Source: an uncultured Erwinia sp.
GTDB lineage: Bacteria > Pseudomonadota > Gammaproteobacteria > Enterobacterales > Enterobacteriaceae
Length of the DNA: 64,000 nt
Direction: 5' to 3'
Assembly: GCA_945290265.1 (NCBI GenBank)
Contig: CALYQW010000014.1
Span: 1-64,000, forward strand
Shown: in pieces, positions 50,774 to 59,252 of the stretch
Numbering within the stretch: the stretch's first letter is position 1
Layout of the letters: the number at the start of each line of letters is the position of its first letter
Position numbers and translations under genes: made by a program
Notes under the pieces: generated by a model
Told to the model about the DNA's origin: nothing
Databases searched by the model: none
The model's input: only the letters and a program-made list of their open reading frames with translations

Positions 50774-51689
50774 GGATCACCTCCGTTGCCGGAGAAACCG
50801 GTTGACGCTGCGCAACCTGCTGCACTTTTAGCTGGCTGATGGCGGAGCGACGTTCGCTGCGCGCCAGCCAGCGCTCCACGCTGTACTGTAACAGCGACAG
50901 CACGCTGGTGATGGCCAGGTACCAGACCGCCCCCACCATCAACAGCGGGATCACCTGCTGAGTGCGGTTATAAATCATCTGGATGGTATAAAACAGCTCC
51001 GGCATCGCCAGCACGTATACCATCGCGGTGCCCTTCGCCAGGCTGATAATTTCGTTAAATCCCGCCGGCAGAATGGTGCGCAGCGCCTGCGGCAGAATAA
51101 TGCGCAGGGTGCGCCACCAGGCCGGTAGTCCCAGCGCCGCAGCAGCTTCATACTGACCGTGATCAACCCCGAGAAAACCCCCGCGAATAATCTCCGCCGT
51201 GTAGGCACTCTGCACCAGCGTCAGCCCGATAACCGCCGTCGAGAACTGATCCAGCACGTTAATGGTATCGAAGCTGCCCCAGGAGAGCGCGGTAAACGGA
51301 ATGCCAACAGACAGCCGGTCATACAGGTAAGAGAAGTTATACAGCACAATCAGCACCACAATCAGCGGCAGCGAGCGAAACAGCCAGATATAGCTCCATG
51401 ACAGCGCGTTTAACAGCCAGGAGGAGGAGAGCCGTGAGAGCGCCAGCGCGCCACCAATGACCAGGCTTAACAGTGTACTGACCAGGGTCAGCAGCAGGGT
51501 TTGCCCCACCCCGGCGACAATCACCGGATCAAAGAACCAGCGGGCAAACACGCCCCATTCCCAGCGCGGATTAAAGGCCACGGACTGCACCACTACCGCC
51601 AGTACAAACAGCGCCAGCACGGCCCCGGCGGTGCGCAGCGGATAACGCGCCGGCACCACGTTAATCGGGGAAGATGAAGATAAAGACAT
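50757..51689 (-). CDS. polar amino acid ABC transporter permease (YxeN/TcyL type)
   Basis: A 310-residue membrane protein of the HisMQ/GlnP family. About five or six helices are visible, with the EAA-type loop AAALGLPAWWRTLRIILPQALRTILP near residues 180-205 that contacts the ATPase. A single permease suggests it works as a homodimer. AGGAGG precedes ATG 51689. It follows the acetyltransferase by ten bases. The N-terminal tail is longer than in GlnP. Confidence 0.9.
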   Translation of the reverse strand: MSLSSSSPINVVPARYPLRTAGAVLALFVLAVVVQSVAFNPRWEWGVFARWFFDPVIVAGVGQTLLLTLVSTLLSLVIGGALALSRLSSSWLLNALSWSYIWLFRSLPLIVVLIVLYNFSYLYDRLSVGIPFTALSWGSFDTINVLDQFSTAVIGLTLVQSAYTAEIIRGGFLGVDHGQYEAAAALGLPAWWRTLRIILPQALRTILPAGFNEIISLAKGTAMVYVLAMPELFYTIQMIYNRTQQVIPLLMVGAVWYLAITSVLSLLQYSVERWLARSERRSAISQLKVQQVAQRQPVSPATEVIHAPIA

Positions 51690-51699
51690 AAGCGCCTCC

Positions 51700-52209
51700 T
51701 CAGGCGATGTAGCTGTGGCTAACGGCGGTCAGCGTTTTCAGAAAACGCAGGCGACCATCATAAGGCGGAAGGCTGTACTCTTCGCGATTACGCCGAATAT
51801 CAAATTGCGGCTGGTAGCCCTGGCTCAGGTAAAGCTGTACCGCTTCCGGCTGGCGAAAACCGGTGGTGAGATACACCCGGCTGTAACCCGCCAGCAGCGC
51901 CCGCCGCTCCAGTTCCTGCACCATACGCGCGGCCAGTCCCTGCTTACGCAGCGCTGCGTGGGTCCAGATACGCTTCAGCTCGGCGGTACTGGCGTCATAC
52001 GGCTTGTAAGCGCCGGTGGCAATAATCTGGCGATCGCGTTCCAGCACCAGAAACAGCCCCTGTGGTGGCAGAAACCACTCGGTCAGTTCCACCTCAGCGT
52101 AGCGCGAGAAATAGTCGCCATAGCGGGCAGCGTACTCACCAAACAGGCCACTAATCACCGGCTGCAGTTCGCTGGCTTGCGGCGAGACATCGCGAAACTG
52201 TTCACTCAT
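51700..52209 (-). CDS. GNAT acetyltransferase of the 2SC-type operon (SnaA/SnaB-like)
   Basis: A 169-residue N-acetyltransferase. The acetyl-CoA segment is IWTHAALRKQGLAARMVQELERRAL near residues 88-112, with the R-K-Q-G-L-A form of the pyrophosphate loop. In the Bacillus pathway the corresponding enzymes acetylate the amino group of S-(2-succino)cysteine so that the monooxygenase accepts it. The assignment follows from family and operon context; the exact substrate is an inference. ATG 52209 has AGGAGG five bases upstream and overlaps the binding-protein stop by eight bases; the longer frame to 52317 runs within that gene. Confidence 0.85.
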   Translation of the reverse strand: MSEQFRDVSPQASELQPVISGLFGEYAARYGDYFSRYAEVELTEWFLPPQGLFLVLERDRQIIATGAYKPYDASTAELKRIWTHAALRKQGLAARMVQELERRALLAGYSRVYLTTGFRQPEAVQLYLSQGYQPQFDIRRNREEYSLPPYDGRLRFLKTLTAVSHSYIA

Positions 52210-53146
52210 GCTGGCCTCCTGTATCGCCCAGCCCCGGTGGGTTAATTTCCGATGTCGGAATCGCCTCAATGCCCTCGCCCCAGCGGTTAAGCACCTTTTT
52301 ATAGTCACCGTTGGCAATCACGCCGTTCAGCGCAATCTGCACCGGCTGCGCCAGGCCACTGCCTTTTTTCAGCGTCACCGCAATATGGGCCGTTTGCGGC
52401 CAGCCGCCATCTACGCTGCCCACCAGCCGGGTGGTGCCGGTCAGCGCCGCTTTCCAGGCACCGATCACATTCGGGCCAAAGTAAGCGTCCGCGCGTCCGG
52501 ACTGCAGCGCCAGGGTCTGGGCAGCATCATCTTTGGTATAAACCGGGATAAATGGCTTCAGTCCCTGCTGCTTATTTTGTGCGTTCCATTCCAGCAGGAT
52601 CGCTTCCTGATTGGTGCCGGAACCGACAATAATCCGCAGTCCGGCAATATCCGCAGCCTTATTTATTGCTGTAATTGGACTGTCGCGTTTGACATAAAAG
52701 CCGAGGGAGTCTTTACGGTAAGTAGCGAAATCGAAGCGTGCTTTGCGCTCACGGGTCACGGTAATATTGCTGATGGCCGCATCGTAGCGGCCGGACGCGA
52801 CCCCCAGCGGCCAGTCTTCCCAGGAGGCAGGCACCACATTCAGTTGTAGCCCAAGACTGTCTGCCACCAAGCGGGCTATATCTACTTCGCTACCCAGCAG
52901 GGTTTTGTTATCGTTGGCAAATACCGTCAGCGGCGGCGAATTTAGTGCGCCCACCGCCACGGTAAATTTACCCGGCACGACAAAGTGATAATTTTTCGGC
53001 AACTGCGCCACCGCCTGCGGATTAACCGCGGTATTAATCGGGGTTTTATTTGCCGCCAGGCTAACACCGGTGCCGTTAATCGTGACATCCTCTGCACGCA
53101 CCAGTGGACTGAATATCAGAATCAAAAACCAAATAAATGTCTGCAT
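52202..53146 (-). CDS. periplasmic amino-acid-type solute-binding protein (YxeM/TcyJ type)
   Basis: A 314-residue family 3 binding protein. A short signal peptide (MQTFIWFLILIFSPLVRA) is likely cleaved before EDV. The ligand-pocket hallmarks of the family are present: NKTLLGSEVDIARLVADSLG, YDAAISNITVTRERKARFDF near residues 120-140, and the second-lobe GSGTNQEAIL. The arginine in TRERKA usually binds the amino acid carboxylate. It would deliver the S-substituted cysteine to the permease and ATPase encoded downstream. Unlike Bacillus, the signal is a plain type I peptide, not a lipoprotein, as expected in a Gram-negative. Confidence 0.9.
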   Translation of the reverse strand: MQTFIWFLILIFSPLVRAEDVTINGTGVSLAANKTPINTAVNPQAVAQLPKNYHFVVPGKFTVAVGALNSPPLTVFANDNKTLLGSEVDIARLVADSLGLQLNVVPASWEDWPLGVASGRYDAAISNITVTRERKARFDFATYRKDSLGFYVKRDSPITAINKAADIAGLRIIVGSGTNQEAILLEWNAQNKQQGLKPFIPVYTKDDAAQTLALQSGRADAYFGPNVIGAWKAALTGTTRLVGSVDGGWPQTAHIAVTLKKGSGLAQPVQIALNGVIANGDYKKVLNRWGEGIEAIPTSEINPPGLGDTGGQHE

Positions 53147-53150
53147 CGCC

Positions 53151-54470
53151 TTACCCCCTGGTAGTGAACCGATTAACCGGCAGTGCCAGCCCTAAATTTT
53201 CACGTAATGTGGTGCCCGGGTACTCATGACGGAACAATCCGCGCGCCTGCAAAACCGGCACCACCTGATCAACAAAGCGCGGGAAGGTATCCGGCGTACC
53301 GCCCTGAATAATGAAGCCATCGGCAGCAAAGCTTTCAAACCAGTGCTGTAAACCATCGGCAACCTGCTGCGGCGTGCCGCTGAAGCGTGGGCGCGGCGTG
53401 GCCGCCTCCAGCGCCACCTGACGCAGGGTTAATTCACGCTCACGGGCATCACGTTTAATGGCATCGGTGGTACTGCGGAAACTGTTTGCCCCCAGCACGC
53501 CCAGCTCAGGAAAGGGTTCATCCAGCGCATACTGACTGAAATCATGGTGCTCGAAATAGCGTCCCAGATAATTCAGCGCGTCCTCAATCGACACCAGTGC
53601 AGCGGTAGTCTGGTACTGCTGTTCAACGTCCTGCGCATCGCGGCCAACAATCACGCTGACGCCCTGAAAAATATGCAGTTCCTGCGCCTGGCGGCCATGG
53701 TGCTCCAGCTGACCTTTTACATCACGATAAAAGTCCTGCGCGGCGCTCTGCGTGTCGTGGTGGGTAAAAATAGCGTCGGCATGCTGTGCGGCCAGCTGCT
53801 TACCGTCATCCGATGCGCCGGCCTGAAAAATCACCGGCCTGCCCTGCGGCGTGCGGGCAATATTCAGTGGTCCGGCAACCTGGAAAAAATCGCCATGATG
53901 GTTGAGGGTGTGTAATTTGGCCGGGTCAAAATAGCGGCCGCTGGCCTTATCGCGAACAAAGGCGTCCTCTTCCCAGGAATCCCACAGCCCTTTCACCACC
54001 TGCAGATATTCATCTGCAATGCGATAACGTAAGGCATGTTCAGGATGGCTGGCGCGCGAATAGTTTTTTGCCGACCCTTCCAGCGGTGAGGTCACCACAT
54101 TCCAGCCCGCCCTGCCGTTACTCAGATGATCGAGGCTGGCAAACTGGCGCGCCACGGTAAAAGGATCGCTGTAAGAGGTGGAGACAGTGCCCACCAGCCC
54201 CAGATGCCGGGTGACGCTGGCGAGGGCGGATAATACCGTCAGGGGTTCAAAACGGTTTAAAAAATGGGGAATTGATTTGGCATTAATATATAACCCGTCG
54301 GCGACAAACAGAAAATCCAGTTTGCCCTGTTCGGCCTTCAGCGCCGTCTGTTTAACGAAGTCAAAATTAATGCTGGCATCGGCCTGCGCCGCCGGATGAC
54401 GCCATGCCGACATATTGCCCGATGCGCCGTGCAATATTGATCCCAGGCGCAGTTGACGCGTAACAGACAT
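53151..54470 (-). CDS. NtaA/DszA-family FMN-dependent monooxygenase (YxeK/YtnJ type)
   Basis: A 439-residue flavin-dependent two-component monooxygenase of the NtaA/SnaA/DszA class. The family start [22 protein letters not shown], the FMN-pocket segment [28 protein letters not shown] near 120-150, and [18 protein letters not shown] near 215-232 are clear. In Bacillus YxeK splits N-acetyl-S-(2-succino)cysteine to N-acetylcysteine and oxaloacetate; YtnJ is its relative. It needs reduced FMN, but no flavin reductase gene is in the operon. AGGATG precedes ATG 54470. The binding-protein gene follows after four bases. Confidence 0.88.
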   Translation of the reverse strand: MSVTRQLRLGSILHGASGNMSAWRHPAAQADASINFDFVKQTALKAEQGKLDFLFVADGLYINAKSIPHFLNRFEPLTVLSALASVTRHLGLVGTVSTSYSDPFTVARQFASLDHLSNGRAGWNVVTSPLEGSAKNYSRASHPEHALRYRIADEYLQVVKGLWDSWEEDAFVRDKASGRYFDPAKLHTLNHHGDFFQVAGPLNIARTPQGRPVIFQAGASDDGKQLAAQHADAIFTHHDTQSAAQDFYRDVKGQLEHHGRQAQELHIFQGVSVIVGRDAQDVEQQYQTTAALVSIEDALNYLGRYFEHHDFSQYALDEPFPELGVLGANSFRSTTDAIKRDARERELTLRQVALEAATPRPRFSGTPQQVADGLQHWFESFAADGFIIQGGTPDTFPRFVDQVVPVLQARGLFRHEYPGTTLRENLGLALPVNRFTTRG

Positions 54471-54536
54471 ATTTCATCCTCATATTCTGACAATAGGTGT
54501 CCCGGGAGACGCTCTCCCTGAACAAGGGTGACCCGG

Positions 54537-55682
54537 TCAGTGTTGCTGTAGTGCCTGTTCGGCCAGGGTAGAAAAATAGCGGGCGGCATCGGCAATCAGG
54601 GCTTCATCAGGATTAAACGCCGGATGATGCAGGCCATATTCACTGGCGCTGCCAATGCTGACAAAGGCACCCGGGATCTGCTGCAGGTAGGCGGCAAAAT
54701 CTTCTCCGCCCAGATGCAAATCGGCGTCGGCAATCTGATAGCCCTGCGCCTGTGCCACGTCAGTGGCAAAGGCCGCCCACTGTGGTTCATTGACTAACGC
54801 ATCCGGCCCGGCAATCCATTGCAGACTGATTTCCGCTGCAAATGCCTGCGCCAGACCGGCGGCGATCTGGCGCACCCGGGCTTCAATCTGCTGGCGCACC
54901 TGCGCCGAATGGCTGCGCGCCGTTCCTTCCAGCTCCACCTGCTGCGGCAACACGTTCCAGGTATTGCCCCCCTGAATGCGCGTAACGCTGACCACCGCAG
55001 AGTCGAGGGTATTAATATTGCGGCTGACAATGCTCTGTAATGCCGTCACCAGCTGCGCACTGAGCACAATGCTGTCCGCCCCTTCATGGGGGCGCGCGGC
55101 ATGGGCACCTTTACCGGTTATTCTGATCACAAAGCGATCGACGTTGGCATAAAAAGCACCGCCACGGGTGGCAAAAACGCCCACCGGCAGGCCGGGCTCG
55201 TTATGCATACCAAAAATTGCACTGACGTTGTCCAGCACGCCGGCGGCGATCAGGCTTCTGGCACCGCTGAAATCCTCCTCCGCCGGCTGAAACAGCAGTC
55301 GCACCCGGCCATTCAGCTGCGCTTCACGCTGCTTCAGCAGCAATGCGGCACCCAGCATCACGCTGCTGTGAATATCGTGACCGCAGGCATGCATTACCCC
55401 CGGGTGCTGCGAGCGGAACGGCAACTCGCTGGCTTCCTCAATCGGCAGGGCATCAATATCGGCACGTAGGGCAATCACCTTTTCCCCGCTCCCCACTTCC
55501 GCCACCACGCCGGTTTTCAGCGGGTAAGGCAGTAATCGCAGACCGGCAGATTCCAGCCAGTGGCGCAGACGGGCGGTGGTGGCCACTTCCTCGCCGGAGA
55601 GTTCCGGGTAGCGGTGCAGTTCGCGCCGCCAGTCGATCAGCTGCCTGGCTAAGCGATCTGCAGAAAATTCAGATAACGGCAT
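54537..55682 (-). CDS. M20 family amidohydrolase (YxeP/YtnL-type N-deacetylase)
   Basis: A 381-residue dizinc M20D aminoacylase. The metal ligands sit in HACGHDIHSSV near residues 98-108, in QPAEEDFSGA near 132-141, in the catalytic-domain His/Asp pattern, and in GGEDFAAYLQQIPG near 340. A lid dimerisation domain with GKGAHAARPHEGAD lies between. Family members hydrolyse N-acyl amino acids; in this operon the expected reaction is release of acetate from N-acetylcysteine. I chose ATG 55682, six bases after GGAGG, rather than ATG 55688, which touches that site. It overlaps the preceding gene by 14-20 bases. Confidence 0.87.
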   Translation of the reverse strand: MPLSEFSADRLARQLIDWRRELHRYPELSGEEVATTARLRHWLESAGLRLLPYPLKTGVVAEVGSGEKVIALRADIDALPIEEASELPFRSQHPGVMHACGHDIHSSVMLGAALLLKQREAQLNGRVRLLFQPAEEDFSGARSLIAAGVLDNVSAIFGMHNEPGLPVGVFATRGGAFYANVDRFVIRITGKGAHAARPHEGADSIVLSAQLVTALQSIVSRNINTLDSAVVSVTRIQGGNTWNVLPQQVELEGTARSHSAQVRQQIEARVRQIAAGLAQAFAAEISLQWIAGPDALVNEPQWAAFATDVAQAQGYQIADADLHLGGEDFAAYLQQIPGAFVSIGSASEYGLHHPAFNPDEALIADAARYFSTLAEQALQQH

Positions 55683-56679
55683 CGGCATCCTCCCTGATCC
55701 CCTGCGCCAGCAGTTGCAGTGAGGTCAGGCGTGCAGCGCCATCAGCTATTGGGGTATCAATAATAAACTCGTCAATGCCGAACGCCTGCTGCAGCGCCGT
55801 CAGCCCGGCATGCACCCGTTCGGCGGTTCCGTGCAGCAGCGAACTGGTGCGGCGTTCAAGATGCCGTGGCGGACTGCCTGCCTGACGGGCAAACGCCTGC
55901 GCCTGAGCCTCACTGCCCACCGTAACGCGCTGACCGTTTTCCAGCTCCACGCCCCAGACCTCCACGCTGGCGGCCAGCGCGCTGGCTTCCGCCTCGCTGG
56001 TCGCGACGATGGCCTGCACCGCCACCACCACCGGGCGCTGACTGTGACACCGCCAGCTGTCGGTCACCGCCTGCATCAGCGTCCGCTCTCCGTTAAGGTG
56101 CGCAGCAAAAACAAAGTTCCAGTCGAGCTGCGCGGCCAGTAACGCGCTCTCGATACTGGCCCCCAGCAGAAAGCGTTCAGCACTCTGCGCCGGGATCGGC
56201 GTGGCGCGCAACGCATCCGGTTCATTTTCAGCCGCCGGTGTCAAAGATAACCAGTTATCCAGCTGCGCCAGCTGGTCGGCAAACGCGCCTTTTTCCTGCT
56301 GATGCACGCCCTGCTGCAGTGCCCGGGTGGATAGCGGCAGGCCCCCCGGCGCTTTCCCTACCCCCAGGTCAATACGCCCCTGCGCCAGTGAGGCCAGCAG
56401 ATTGAAATTTTCCGCCACTTTGTACGGGCTGTAGTGTTGCAGCATCACACCACCCGAGCCGACGCGAATACGCCGGGTCTGTCCGACAATCCAGGCAATA
56501 ATCAGCTCAGGAGAGGGGCTGGCAAGCTGGGAGGTGTTATGATGCTCCGCAATCCAGAAGCGGTGATATCCCCACGCTTCCGCCTGCTTCGCCAGCTGCA
56601 GGGTGCGTTGCAGCGCCTGGCTGGCGGTTTCCTGCGACCCAATCGGGCTTTTATCAAGAAGGCTGATGCGATAAGACAT
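55669..56679 (-). CDS. LLM-class flavin-dependent oxidoreductase, MsnO8/YtmO type
   Basis: A 336-residue luciferase-like TIM-barrel oxidoreductase. The start MSYRISLLDKSPIGSQ, FWIAEHHNTSQLASPSPELI near residues 43-62, and RIDLGVGKAPGGLPLSTRAL near 104-123 mark the group containing Bacillus YtmO. It is a second flavin monooxygenase in the operon, alongside the YxeK-type enzyme, and may widen the range of S-substituted cysteines accepted. ATG 56679 is preferred; GTG 56688 is three codons upstream. It is the first gene of the operon and has a plausible promoter at 56749-56777. Confidence 0.87.
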   Translation of the reverse strand: MSYRISLLDKSPIGSQETASQALQRTLQLAKQAEAWGYHRFWIAEHHNTSQLASPSPELIIAWIVGQTRRIRVGSGGVMLQHYSPYKVAENFNLLASLAQGRIDLGVGKAPGGLPLSTRALQQGVHQQEKGAFADQLAQLDNWLSLTPAAENEPDALRATPIPAQSAERFLLGASIESALLAAQLDWNFVFAAHLNGERTLMQAVTDSWRCHSQRPVVVAVQAIVATSEAEASALAASVEVWGVELENGQRVTVGSEAQAQAFARQAGSPPRHLERRTSSLLHGTAERVHAGLTALQQAFGIDEFIIDTPIADGAARLTSLQLLAQGIREDADAVI

Positions 56680-56748
56680 GTTAAGCACTCACACTGAGAA
56701 TCATGTCCCGATTATTGAAAAGTCGGCCGGGCGGAGTGAACCGATTTA

Positions 56749-56777
56749 TTTACATTTACTTAGCTGAATATGTGCAA
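56749..56777 (-). promoter_or_regulatory. candidate promoter of the 2SC-type operon
   Basis: On the minus strand TTGCAC (56777-56772) and TGTAAA (56754-56749) lie 17 bases apart, about 70 bases upstream of the first gene. I saw no clear operator next to it, and no regulator gene is in the operon. Confidence 0.5.
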
Positions 56778-56855
56778 AAGCACAGCAGCTCCGCGCTGAC
56801 GGAAGCCGGTTTTGTCGATAAGGCGGGAGGGATCCCCGGAAAGGGCCAGAAAGTC

Positions 56856-56881
56856 AAAGGAGAGCTTTACGCTCTCCTTTT
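56856..56881 (-). terminator. terminator after the methyltransferase gene
   Basis: AAAGGAGAGC and GCTCTCCTTTT form a hairpin with a TTTA loop flanked by A- and T-runs, 46 bases past the methyltransferase stop. It separates the four-gene ATP-grasp operon from the seven-gene sulfur operon, which therefore has its own promoter. It is symmetric enough to work in both directions. Confidence 0.88.
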
Positions 56882-56926
56882 AACACTATTCTGCGACAAC
56901 AGTGGCGTGACGCTTCGCCCGAAAGC

Positions 56927-58036
56927 TTAAATCTTCTGGAAGACCACCAGGGCGGAATTACCAAATGCTTCAGTGTCTGAAATAATGCCAAATTTACTCT
57001 CAAAACCGGCTGAACAGACTTCGTCGATCAGGGCATCTGCTTTCATTTCCGCGTAAGGGATCACCTCAAGAGGAATATTCATCTCGCCATGTTCTGTGCG
57101 TATTCTTCGGTCAATAACATTACCCACCACCAGTTTTTCCCGGCTGTACAACTCTCCGGGCAAAGAGAAAAATCCTTTGCCCCAGTTCTCCTGACAGTGA
57201 TCGATGATAAAGATACCGCCTGAATTCAGAATACGATGCACATTCTGCAGATGACTAAGCCGCTCAGCCGGATTAACTATCATATGAAGACATCCCATAT
57301 TGATGGCCGTATCATAATGATTGTCCGGTATACCATTGAGATACAGAACGTTGGTCTCTACAAACTTCGCTTTGATATTCTGCGTACGCGCTAACTGGCG
57401 GGCTTTATTCAGCGCAGAATGGGAAATATCGACACCAACCACATCAATGCCCAGAGAGGAGAGGTAAATACTGTCACGACCCTCACCGCATCCCAGATCA
57501 ATCACTTTTTTATCCGTGAAAAATTCAGGGTTTTCATTCAGAATATTTAGCAGGGACTGGTTTGGCGTAGTCGCTTCCCAGGTGGTTCCGCCTTTGTTAT
57601 AGACTTCAGCATAACGTTTTTCATAACCCAGATAGTAGTCGTTATGCGTCTGCGCATAATCCCGCAGTAATGAAAGGGTCGCAGCAGGATGCCTGCCCGT
57701 GTCGACCGGATGAGGGGCTTCGCGTCCGTAAATCTGCAGACTTGCAATATTTTCACTGTATAAAAAAATAAACCCTGATTCTGCAATAACAATTTCACCT
57801 TTTGAGGCAAAGCGGATGGCCTCGGAAGAAACCGCCTGGTTAAGGTCTGTTACCTGGATATAAAAGAATGAAGACAAGCCTGAAGTGACAACCAGCGGAG
57901 AATCAATATAAAACACGGTTGACAACAGATCCGGTGTGAAACAGTGCTGATAGCCATAAGCCTTCAGCAATTGCCTGAATTCATCCTGATCACCGGAAGA
58001 ATTAATGTCAGAAAACACGAGCTTATTAATAGTCAC
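56927..58036 (-). CDS. SAM-dependent methyltransferase with unassigned N-terminal domain
   Basis: A 369-residue protein. Residues about 135-369 form a class I methyltransferase: motif I DLGCGEGRD at 180-188, the acidic adenosine residue in GVDIS at 203, and motif post-II around NMGCLHMI. Residues 1-120 belong to no family I recognise; they are predicted mixed alpha/beta (YIDSPLVVTSGLSSFFYIQV, IVIAESGFIFLY). The start is GTG 58036, eight bases after GGAG and overlapping the previous gene by 11 bases. As the last gene of the cluster it probably methylates the product. The closest familiar look is of small-molecule O/N-methyltransferases in biosynthetic clusters; the substrate is unknown. Confidence 0.75.
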   Translation of the reverse strand: MTINKLVFSDINSSGDQDEFRQLLKAYGYQHCFTPDLLSTVFYIDSPLVVTSGLSSFFYIQVTDLNQAVSSEAIRFASKGEIVIAESGFIFLYSENIASLQIYGREAPHPVDTGRHPAATLSLLRDYAQTHNDYYLGYEKRYAEVYNKGGTTWEATTPNQSLLNILNENPEFFTDKKVIDLGCGEGRDSIYLSSLGIDVVGVDISHSALNKARQLARTQNIKAKFVETNVLYLNGIPDNHYDTAINMGCLHMIVNPAERLSHLQNVHRILNSGGIFIIDHCQENWGKGFFSLPGELYSREKLVVGNVIDRRIRTEHGEMNIPLEVIPYAEMKADALIDEVCSAGFESKFGIISDTEAFGNSALVVFQKI

Positions 58037-59252
58037 AATTTATCTCCAGCTTGTTTTTCGCGTGTGTTAATATTTCAGATATAATACTCCGCTGTGCTTT
58101 ACTTCCCCCCATAAAGTGGAAATCAAGAGGTTTTGACAGCAGATTAACCACCTCCTGATGTTCATTCAGGGTATGGTGTTTAATTGCGTTAAGAAGTATT
58201 ATTTTTGTTTTTGAAAAACCCACAGGCCTGCTGTGATTAGACTGTAAGATCAGGTAATCAATCAGATCGACTCGCCCTGAAAGGGAAAAAATTAAAGAGG
58301 CATGAAAGTCATTAAAAAAGTAAAAGCCAAGTTCATTAAAGTGATACCAGTTTTTAACCAGTTCACGAGCCTCCTCATGGAAACAGTCAGTATCATCATA
58401 AAGGCTTAATCTGAATAAAAACGATGTGGCATCAAGATCTTCGAGGCTGTGAGTATGGTTTTTATTTCTTATAGATTGATAAATATCATACAACAAATGC
58501 CTGCCATTTTCTTTCATCAGAAACATGGCGTAGTGCCAGTAAAGATGCAAACGCATACCATAATTGTTCTGCCAGTGAGCGGCCATCTGCTCCATAAAAA
58601 TACGCCCCTGGTGGTAATGCCGGTTGTCATAATAATGGTGGCATATGGCATGTATCGCATATATATCTTCTGGATTTAAGCTGAGGGCTTCCTTCCCACA
58701 TTCCAGACTTGCAGCATAAAAACCATTTTCGTTGAGAATAAACGCTTCAATGCCTTTGCAGTAACCGTAAAATATATCATTTTTTTCCCAACTGTCTCTG
58801 ACGACATGAAGGGTTTCCAGCATGCAGGATGTCATGCCATTATTGAACTCGATCATATGTACGACATAAAAAGCAAAAAAATCTTTTGGATTTTGAACCA
58901 GAAGTCCATAGAAGGCATATCTGGCAGAAAAATAATCCCCGTCAAGCAAATGAGACAAACCCGCATTGATAATAATCGATCGTCCATCGCTCTCATCCTT
59001 AATCATCCTCGCAGCTATCTGTAGCATTTCAAATGCTTCACTGTGCTTATTTTTTTCCATAGACAGTAGCAATTCAGCACAATAAATTTGCAGCAGTGAC
59101 AGGCTTGATGAATGATATTTATCAAAGGTCTCCTCTCTGAAAACAGTGTTTTCCTGCATACCAAAGATTAGCGCCATACAGACGTCAATCTTCTGAATAT
59201 CATTCTCAGATCTGACAACCAAGGGTACATTATACTGATTTTTGAAAATCAT
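58026..59252 (-). CDS. TPR protein resembling the TTC38 family
   Basis: A 408-residue soluble protein with no signal or membrane segments. The middle part shows the TTC38 pattern: a TPR-like GLSHLLDGDYFSARYAF near residues 98-114, NPEDIYAIHAICHHYYDN with clustered histidines at 201, 205 and 206, then a HWQ and LHLYWHYAMFLMKENG at about 236-250 followed by LLYDIY. TTC38-like proteins occur widely but have no established function. The gene is AT-rich compared with its neighbours. It overlaps the MFS gene by four bases (ATGA) and has GGGGATC before its start. A scaffold or substrate-binding role in the cluster is only a guess. Confidence 0.6.
   Translation of the reverse strand: MIFKNQYNVPLVVRSENDIQKIDVCMALIFGMQENTVFREETFDKYHSSSLSLLQIYCAELLLSMEKNKHSEAFEMLQIAARMIKDESDGRSIIINAGLSHLLDGDYFSARYAFYGLLVQNPKDFFAFYVVHMIEFNNGMTSCMLETLHVVRDSWEKNDIFYGYCKGIEAFILNENGFYAASLECGKEALSLNPEDIYAIHAICHHYYDNRHYHQGRIFMEQMAAHWQNNYGMRLHLYWHYAMFLMKENGRHLLYDIYQSIRNKNHTHSLEDLDATSFLFRLSLYDDTDCFHEEARELVKNWYHFNELGFYFFNDFHASLIFSLSGRVDLIDYLILQSNHSRPVGFSKTKIILLNAIKHHTLNEHQEVVNLLSKPLDFHFMGGSKAQRSIISEILTHAKNKLEINCDY

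Noticed and set aside
49994..56679. Alkanesulfonate (ssu/sfn) utilisation operon
   Set aside because: The importer is of the amino-acid class, not the SsuABC/TauABC class, and an acetyltransferase and M20 deacylase are present, which fit S-substituted cysteine degradation better.
56703..56930. 75-codon plus-strand frame between the two accessory operons
   Set aside because: It spans the promoter of one operon and the terminator of the other and has no recognisable domain or good ribosome binding site.
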